Below are positions 59,401 through 64,000 of a DNA stretch of 64,000 bases, in pieces. Origin of the DNA: Maylandia zebra (lineage: Eukaryota; Chordata; Actinopteri; Cichliformes; Cichlidae). The notes under the pieces were generated by a model, which was not told the origin of the DNA, did not search any database, and was given only the letters and a program-made list of their open reading frames with translations. Positions within the stretch are counted from its first letter, which is position 1, and each line of letters begins with the position of its first letter. Location of the stretch: the NCBI RefSeq assembly GCF_041146795.1, contig NC_135168.1, forward strand, positions 39,440,370 to 39,504,369, written 5' to 3'. The position numbers and the translations under genes are program-made.

Positions 59401-59939
59401 GAGCAGAGAACCAGCAGGTCCACCCCATCACCAAGTCCTCTTCCTGCTGGCTGGTTCATCCTCCACAGGAAACCCAGAAGCCTGCTGCTCCAGAACATCA
59501 TTCTATGGTCGTCTGCAAAGACCTCGAGCCCTATGTTAGCCTGGTAGCTGAGATAGAGATGGAGAAGGGCGAGGAAGATGACAAGAGTGCTCCGGATAAA
59601 GAACAGTCAGATACACTGAAGAGTGACTCCACAGAAAGTTCTTCTAGCGTTCCTTCTGTGAGCCGTGCGCTGAAACAACCTATTGTTTTCAACAACACTG
59701 CTTATTATTACCTGTACAACCGTCTGGTGGATTTTCTCACCAGCAGAGACATCGTGAGCCAGCAGATCAGTCAAGTTGTAAAGGCCTGCCAGCCTGGAGA
59801 GGTCGTGATCAGGGATTCTCTGTACCGACTGGGAGTGGCGCAGATAAAAACGGATGGCGAGGAAGATGAAGGAAGTGGGGTGGAGGGACAGGCACAGGAG
59901 GAAGTAATAGAGACGTTTGAGGTTGTTCTGGATGAATAA
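45915..59939 (+). CDS. hmgxb3: HMG box-containing protein 3
   Basis: Nuclear protein of 1285 aa (human about 1290) from exons 45915-46054, 46176-46350, 47754-48260, 48379-48486, 48597-48731, 48819-49054, 50119-50228, 50316-50396, 50598-50680, 50785-50892, 51007-51147, 51381-51688, 52350-52477, 53930-54061, 54169-54353, 54480-54702, 58359-58492, 58696-58815, 59010-59219, 59346-59939; all phases agree. The HMG box spans about residues 43-110 (PKKPRSAYLLYYFDVH, ISESWKRLSVAEKSYY). There are two matching C4 zinc ribbons: RCLNPGCSFVY with CPECG (about 323-345) and RCKNPSCDYIY with CPKCG (about 573-595). A Cys pair CGLCNYPL lies near 702, and a conserved C-terminal half has GYWAFECLTIRDYND, MICGICGV, KYLVKGETARDHVD, MWGRNQGCF and YYLYNRLVDFLTSR. 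This C-terminal half looks related to Cys-cluster modules of KDZ-type transposases (from memory, unverified). Molecular function is poorly known; DNA binding is inferred. Exon 2 acceptor ends at 45902. Confidence 0.93.
46966..47135 (+). mobile_element. LINE 3' tail with GGAT repeats
   Basis: In an hmgxb3 intron. Reads GTTAGCCCTGCGACAGACTG, GCGACCTGTCCAGGGTGTAC, AGCTGGGATAGGCTCCAGCG, GACCCTGAAAAGGATAAGCG and ends GATGGATGGATGGA. This is the common 3' end of a fish non-LTR element, 5'-truncated, and fairly intact compared with the antisense copy at 30735-30836. Confidence 0.8.
47405..47570 (+). mobile_element. TA/TG microsatellite and second LINE tail type with TATCT repeats
   Basis: A (TG)n(TA)n run at about 47412-47446 precedes a short LINE tail: TTTTTGGAAGTCGAATTTCC, then CGAGGGATTAATAAAGTTCT and four TATCT units ending near 47565. 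It is the sense form of the tail seen in antisense at 22793-22832. 5'-truncated. Confidence 0.7.
49157..49474. mobile_element. Non-autonomous hAT-type element
   Basis: In an hmgxb3 intron. Perfect 15-bp terminal inverted repeats CAGCGGTCCCCAACC and GGTTGGGGACCGCTG at the exact ends. Flanking 8-mers GATTACAT (49149-49156) and GATTATGG (49475-49482) agree at five of eight positions, a weak match to a target duplication. The centre is GC-rich near the ends (CGGGCCGG words) and non-coding. Confidence 0.8.
49522..49870. mobile_element. Short MITE-like relative of the Tc1 element at 14710
   Basis: The left end ACAATGCAAAAGTCTCAAG and right end GGTGGCTCAATGCTTTTTCA followed by CAGCACTGTA match the ends of the 1.15-kb element at 14710-15862. 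The interior of about 300 bp is AT-rich and non-coding, so it looks like a deletion derivative. Confidence 0.6.
51715..52315 (+). mobile_element. L2/CR1-like LINE 3' fragment
   Basis: In an hmgxb3 intron. Begins CACCTTGATTATTGTAG (a DYCNSL-type reverse-transcriptase motif), continues through CAGCAAGGCTGCTTACAAAA, CACATATTACACCTATTCT and CTTCACTGGCTTTCAGT, and ends TTAAGCACTTTGTAACTCTG followed by AAAATGCTAAAAAAGTTATT. That order is typical of fish LINE families with a TTATT-type tail. Frames are broken. Confidence 0.7.
52690..53165 (+). mobile_element. Degraded Tc1-like fragment
   Basis: Contains GACTTCTGGAATGGTCTTCC then TAAAGCCCCAGCTTAAAC, a decayed form of the LEWPSKSPDLNP block of Tc1 transposases. 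It ends with GCTGTATGTAAACTTCTGAC, a common Tc1 terminal word. The left limit is uncertain. The rest of the intron, 53166-53700, holds nothing I recognise. Confidence 0.5.
53705..53795 (+). pseudogene. hmgxb3: Partial copy of an hmgxb3 exon in the preceding intron
   Basis: 53755-53782 matches 54511-54538 of the real exon (54480-54702) at 26 of 28 bases; both encode VDDFWLTME. Upstream, AACCTGCCTCAATATGG and AGTATCAGATGGGG also resemble the exon start (ACCTGGCCTGAGTTT, AGTGTCAGATGAGG), but with small insertions. No AG acceptor with pyrimidine tract or clear donor frames it, so it reads as a decayed duplicate rather than an alternative exon. Confidence 0.6.
54901..56840. mobile_element. hAT-type transposon with perfect target duplication
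   Basis: Ends TAGGGGTGCAACGATA and TATCGTTGCACCCCTA are perfect inverted repeats. They are flanked by identical 8-bp duplications GTAAACAC at 54893-54900 and 56841-56848, the hAT signature. Sub-terminal runs of TATCGAACCG-type words follow at both ends. The interior (about 1.9 kb) holds a long palindrome at 55308-55450 and, near 56525-56665 on the plus strand, a basic stretch with SFMVSWTKEFLWLQYDE. That recalls the zinc-finger N-terminus of ZNF862-type hAT proteins. No full transposase is present, so it is probably non-autonomous. It sits in the hmgxb3 intron before exon 58359. Confidence 0.88.
55308..55450. repeat. Long palindrome inside the hAT element
   Basis: Two 65-bp arms, 55308-55372 and 55386-55450, are inverted copies with five mismatches by eye around a 13-base centre containing CTCGAG. 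The arms could fold into a stable hairpin. It is preceded by a purine-rich GAAAGAAAGAGGGGGAGAG tract. Confidence 0.88.
57150..58133 (+). mobile_element. Tc1-like element with a nested repeat
   Basis: The left end reads CCTCACTGGCCACTTTATTA and the right end CTAATAATGTTACTAGTGAC next to TGTATA. It contains GCAACTCGATGCATTTAAGC, ATGTAGACGTGGCCAAGACA and GATAGAGCACCTCTGGGATG, so it belongs to the same family as 1977-2900. About 57470-57660 is a foreign insert: CCCCGTGTTTGCGTGGGTTC, CTCCGGCTTCCTCCCACAGT and TTAATTGGTTAATCCAAATT are part of a common fish LINE-associated repeat. Inactive. Confidence 0.75.
58493..58516. repeat. GT microsatellite at an hmgxb3 splice donor
   Basis: The run of GT units begins immediately after the donor of the exon ending at 58492 (AAG|GTACGTGTGTGTG). 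The donor itself is a good GTACGT. Confidence 0.8.
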
Positions 59940-60270
59940 GCTAATTTGGCTTAGAAAGCGAGATATGTGAGCAAGCAGGCAGGGAGGTGGACTGAATGTA
60001 TAATGGCTGCAAAAATTTAGAAACATGCAAGTTCTACTAGTGATTGTAGTGATTGTAGGGTTAACCCTGACAATAGTAGTATTTTTAAGATGGTGATCTT
60101 GTATCAAGTTGTTGAAACGGTTTTAGAGATGTTTAAGTGTGAGAACAAGTAGATCAGATTGATGGTAATGAAATGTCAAAGCTGTCCTTCTCAGTTGACT
60201 AAATGAATGTAACCTATGTATATATATATGTTTTTTTAGCAACAGGAAATAAAGATTGAAAAAAAGAACA
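59940..60270 (+). other. hmgxb3: Probable hmgxb3 3' UTR
   Basis: Follows the TAA at 59937-59939. A canonical AATAAA at about 60248-60253 would end the message about 330 bases after the stop. A reverse-strand frame across this stretch is a shadow of the last exon. Confidence 0.6.
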
Positions 60271-62250
60271 GAACATATATGTAATGTATGTAAGTAACCT
60301 TGAGTCCTGCTCGTAAATGAGTGCTTTCCTCTGACTGAAAGAATGTAAGCAGGGTTTTATTCACTCAGCTACGACTTCAAACATGAAAGTAAATATTTAG
60401 CTTTGAATTATTTGGTATATTTATAACCCTTTGGCGTTCCTGCTTTACATTTTTACACTCTTACCTCTCAACTGCCACCCGCTGCCTTTTGGACTGATGT
60501 TTATTTTGGGAAGCGATTATAAAATGTTAATTGTAATATATGATAATGTGGTGATAGACCCTTGTTGGTAGTTTTTGCTTTAATTTGTGCCACACTGAAT
60601 GAGTTGGGTTGACTCAAGTGAAGTAGCCAACCTTTAAAGAAACAGCTGCATAAAAGATGTGTAATATATCTGTCTATGTGAAGTATTCGTGTTTTTTTTT
60701 TTTTTCATTTTTTCTGGTGTTGATAAAGATAACGTAGACTTTGCCTGGCAGTTAAAATGAACAATGGATGAACAGAATCTCTATGGAAGTATTGGGGCTG
60801 CAGAGTTGTTAGTAGGGACACCTGTTGATCAAGTGGCACCGAAGCAGCCATGTATAGTGGTAATATGCAAAAGTAGTCTGTAAATTAAACTGCTTCTGTC
60901 ACAAATAAATATAAAGAAATTAATGGCTTTGCAGCTTTATTTAAATGTATAAATAACATGTGTATAAACTGATAAACTTAGACTTGACAACAGGAAATCT
61001 GAAACTTTGTAACGGTTTAATGTCTGCTACTGTAAATCTGTTGTCTGTGAAGTTTCCTTACTCAGTTCTACATCAAAGCCACCCACAAGCAACACTGACA
61101 TTCAGAATTACAAGAAGTCATCACATGAAAGAGGCTGCAAACATCAGGATGGTTTTTGAAGTCCCACAAAGGTAAAAGAAGTGAAACAGCTCCAGGATAC
61201 AGTTTCTGACATCATTCATTGCTTGAGGAAATGAAGAGAGGTTTACAAGTAAGCAAATTACTAATTATGTTATTAATTCAGTCAATGTTGGGTGTACTTT
61301 GGGGATTAATGAATTAATATATAATTATGATTGATTAATATATAATTAGATGATTAGAATAGAATAGATGTGAAGGGAAAAAAAAGCAAGTTTCTGTTGT
61401 TTTTTTGCAACACTGGATTTTTAATCAAATATTAAGTAAACAACTAGAAAGCGAAAATTTCTGAAGAAATTTTAAGTGTGCCTATGCCGCCGCTAATCAG
61501 TATAGTTTGCCATTCAAACGGCTACAGAGAGCAAAACTCAGCAGAGCAGCCATTCTCCACCATTAACTATGGTAAAACCAAACACCGCTCGCGCCTCACA
61601 GATGACAGCTTACAGTTTTGTGTAAAGATGAGGTGACTTCGTACAGCCCCAATTTGTAGACGCTGTGCGCAGAGGTTCATAAGCAGACCCGACAATGTTT
61701 GCATGAACACACTTTGAAGCATTACGTTATGGACCACTTTTCACACATAGTTGCTGTACCCACACAGCCGGCTGTAGCTTTTCATCTCACAGCCCGACAC
61801 ATACAAAAAAAAAAAAAAGCAGAGAGAGCACAGACTTTACACCTGAGAGGCGTGATTGCAGATATCGCTGAGGTGGGTCCACCTCCCCTGCAGCGGCACT
61901 GCAGACCACGCCCTGCCACACACAAACACGTAAAATAAATATTTATGCACTTTTCATTCACTTTTTGTTTTTTGTTATTTTTACACAGTGTTCTGAATGA
62001 TTAACAATGGTCTACAGCCAATCTTGTGTATTATTATACAAACTTTGGTTGTAAGATTCAGATAACTATTTAATAAAAGCTAAATATTTTATATGAGAGT
62101 AAGAAAGAAAAGTATATCTTTGTCTCATACTCTCATCAGACAATACATGAACCTCTCAATAAACAAAATATATGCTCGGCTTAAATGACAAACCGCTATT
62201 TTACACAGTGGAACACTTATTTTTAAACAAAACCAATGCAGTTCGCCACT
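60271..62250. other. Gene-free AT-rich spacer
   Basis: No exon or complete repeat could be supported. A T14 run lies near 60694 and an A14 run near 61805. Short open frames lack motifs. The segment 61480-61930 shows a local rise in GC and CG dinucleotides but no recognisable gene. Confidence 0.4.
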
Positions 62251-63700
62251 GACAGTGCTTACCTTTGCACATCACAGTAAACACTGAACCAAGATGGCGC
62301 CCACGCGAACGCGAAATCTGAACTACGGTGTCCTGCAGAGGACAAATGGTCAAAATTGCTAAAATTTACAACATATATGCAGCTCAACAGCGACACCTTG
62401 TGACTTATTCCAGTCACTACCTTACATATACATAACGTCTTACCTGACATTCAGTTCACCGGACACTCATACCGAATCACCAGCCCATATAAATGAAAAA
62501 TAAGTCCAGCAGTCAACCAAGAGTCATCACGAAAGACTAGGGGTGACACGACAGCGTGAGCGGGCCTGGGTGTCAGCCAGCCCAGCCTGGGTGTCAGCCA
62601 GCCCGACCTGGGTGGCAGCCAAGCCGCGCTAGCCAGCTAGCTGCCATGCGGCGGTGAAACGAGAGCGTGAGCCGGCCTGGGTATCAGTCAGCCCGGCCTG
62701 GGTGTCAGCCAAGCCGCCCTAGCCAGCTAGCCGACTAGCTGCCATGCGGCGCTAGCAGTAACATCGTGAGAGATATGGGACTTCTTGATAAAACGAGCAG
62801 ATATTTGAAGTTTACACCCCTACATTATCGCCTGAAAATAGGGGAGGCTGTCATAAAGTTCAACATCAGTAACTTAGCGCGCACAGCTGTATAGAAACTC
62901 CGTGGTGCTAGCTAGCACGCAGTACAGTTATTGTAACTGTCAGCACAACGAAAATAAACTACACCTAAACTCGGTTTATATCTGACCCAAATAGAGTGCA
63001 GTTAATAACGTCTTACCTGAAATTCAGTTCACCAGCCGCCTGCTTCTCCTGCATTGGGTTCCCCTTATCCACGATTGAGCTCCGCGTTAGCCACCACCGG
63101 TCGATCGGTGGCCGCCTCGCATGTTTCTTTCCCCGCATACGAGGGGAAGAGACATATACCGGTGGCTAACGCGGAGCTAGCTAGCCACCGGTATATGAAC
63201 AACTCAGTTATTTTTTCCACATCGACCAGCATCATCGGCCCATATAAACGAAAAATAAGTCCAGCTAATACAAAGACTGTTTGCGGAGCGATCGGGGGTG
63301 AAAGGAGTTAGAGACGCCTCACTGAAAGCCAAGCCTGGGTGCTTTTGAGCGAAGCGGCGCTAGCTAGCCGGCTAGCCGGCCGGCCGAACTAGCTAGCCGG
63401 CTAGCAGCAACATCGTGAGAAATCTGTTGCTAATATGGGATGTTTTGACAAAACGAGCAGATATTTGACGTTTACACACCCACATTCTCACCTGAAAATA
63501 TCTTAAAAGTTTACTTTGTGACCTAGAAACACAAATAAGAGGAATATATTAAACCAAGTGGCAGCCGCCATTGTTTGACTGGTAGAGGCGTGCTTTGAAT
63601 TGTGGGATATGCAGTTTTCCACCAAGCATACACCCTTGCCGTTACCGTAACTATTCAATGCTTCGTGCAACCTTAAGAATTCCAATGGTTCCTGAAAGCA
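62251..63700. repeat. CpG-rich block with a diverged tandem duplication
   Basis: Landmarks recur about 570 bp apart or more: TAACGTCTTACCTGACATTC (62433) and TAACGTCTTACCTGAAATTC (63007); CCCATATAAATGAAAAATAA (62483) and CCCATATAAACGAAAAATAA (63239); AACATCGTGAGA followed by AAAACGAGCAGATATTTGA and GTTTACAC (62760-62815 and 63410-63475). Between them are GCTAGCTAGCC-type runs and, at 62560-62710, short repeats of CCTGGGTGTCAGCCAGCCC. Unit 2 carries an extra palindromic insert (63078-63178). On the minus strand the landmark words contain good splice donors (CAG|GTAAGAC, CAG|GTGAGA). It may be a duplicated promoter or first exon of an unseen minus-strand transcript, or an unclassified repeat. 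Confidence 0.6.
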
Positions 63701-64000
63701 CCGACGCTGTGCGCGCCGTTGATATTGTCGTCATTATGGTAATCCAAATACGGGGACATACCACTAGAGTGAGCCAACACACCACAAATTAAGTGAGTGA
63801 GCAAACACACCACAAAGTAAGTTAAGTTTCACTTTCGTTCGTTCCCATTCATTCCAATGGGCAAAAACTTGCATTAAAATATTCATATTTAAAAAACTAT
63901 AGAAGGAATAAACACCAAAAGGCATAGCAACTCATTCCTGATCCAGCCGCACAAAATGATATAACATATATGAAGCTTGTGTCAAAACTGTGGGATGAGT
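63701..64000. other. Window end, nothing recognised
   Basis: Two diverged direct copies of AGTGAG(C)CAACACACCACAAA-like text occur at about 63769-63817. Otherwise there is no exon or element. Confidence 0.4.

Noticed and set aside
62259-62450. 63-codon minus-strand frame ending at a splice-donor-like word
   Set aside because: No homology recognised and no partner exon; kept only as part of the unexplained duplicated block.

Overview
This window looks like nuclear DNA of a teleost fish, most likely a percomorph such as a cichlid. That placement is inferred from the gene set and from typical fish repeats: Tc1-like and hAT elements, and LINE 3' tails ending in GGATGGAT-type or ATCTT-type runs. 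Genes are split by many GT-AG introns, and the gaps are AT-rich and full of transposon debris. I saw no bacterial genes, CRISPR arrays, tRNA or rRNA genes, and no recognisable endogenous retrovirus.

Layout. 1-6898 is 5' non-coding DNA of ndst1 (promoter side or first intron) with a Tc1-like remnant, an unclassified repeat, a GC-rich minisatellite and a pair of perfect hairpins. 6899-20777 is ndst1 on the plus strand (14 coding exons, 889 aa), with a 3' UTR to about 22.54 kb. 22.6-25.2 kb is transposon-rich spacer. 25419-29292 is cd74a, the MHC class II invariant chain (9 exons, 284 aa), with class II-type X/Y box modules in its promoter and first intron. 29.3-32.95 kb is spacer. 32955-40796 is an 18-exon gene for a 634-aa protein that I read as a degenerate kinesin motor fused to a coiled coil; I know no symbol for it. 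41256-44397, minus strand, is the slc35a4 locus. Its transcript appears to carry two proteins: a 103-aa mitochondrial microprotein spread over three exons, and the intronless SLC35A4 transporter downstream. 45915-59939, plus strand, is hmgxb3 (20 coding exons, 1285 aa), head-to-head with slc35a4. 60-64 kb is gene-free and ends in a CpG-rich, tandemly duplicated block that I cannot explain.

How the genes relate. They do not form one pathway. ndst1 makes heparan sulfate in the Golgi. cd74a chaperones MHC class II. slc35a4 encodes a Golgi nucleotide-sugar carrier family member plus a mitochondrial microprotein. hmgxb3 is a nuclear HMG-box and zinc-ribbon protein. Human NDST1, CD74, SLC35A4 and HMGXB3 all lie on 5q31-q33, so the window looks like a compacted fragment of that synteny block. 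The pseudokinesin and slc35a4 converge tail to tail; slc35a4 and hmgxb3 diverge from a shared CCAAT/YY1-type promoter region.

Most interesting points: the motor-dead kinesin-like gene, the conserved dual-coding slc35a4 transcript, two near-identical X/Y-box modules inside cd74a intron 1, an echo of an hmgxb3 exon in the preceding introns, and a 1.94-kb hAT element with perfect 8-bp target duplications and a 65-bp-armed internal palindrome. Exon borders were read by eye from GT-AG signals, phase continuity and remembered protein homologs. No alignment or expression data were available.
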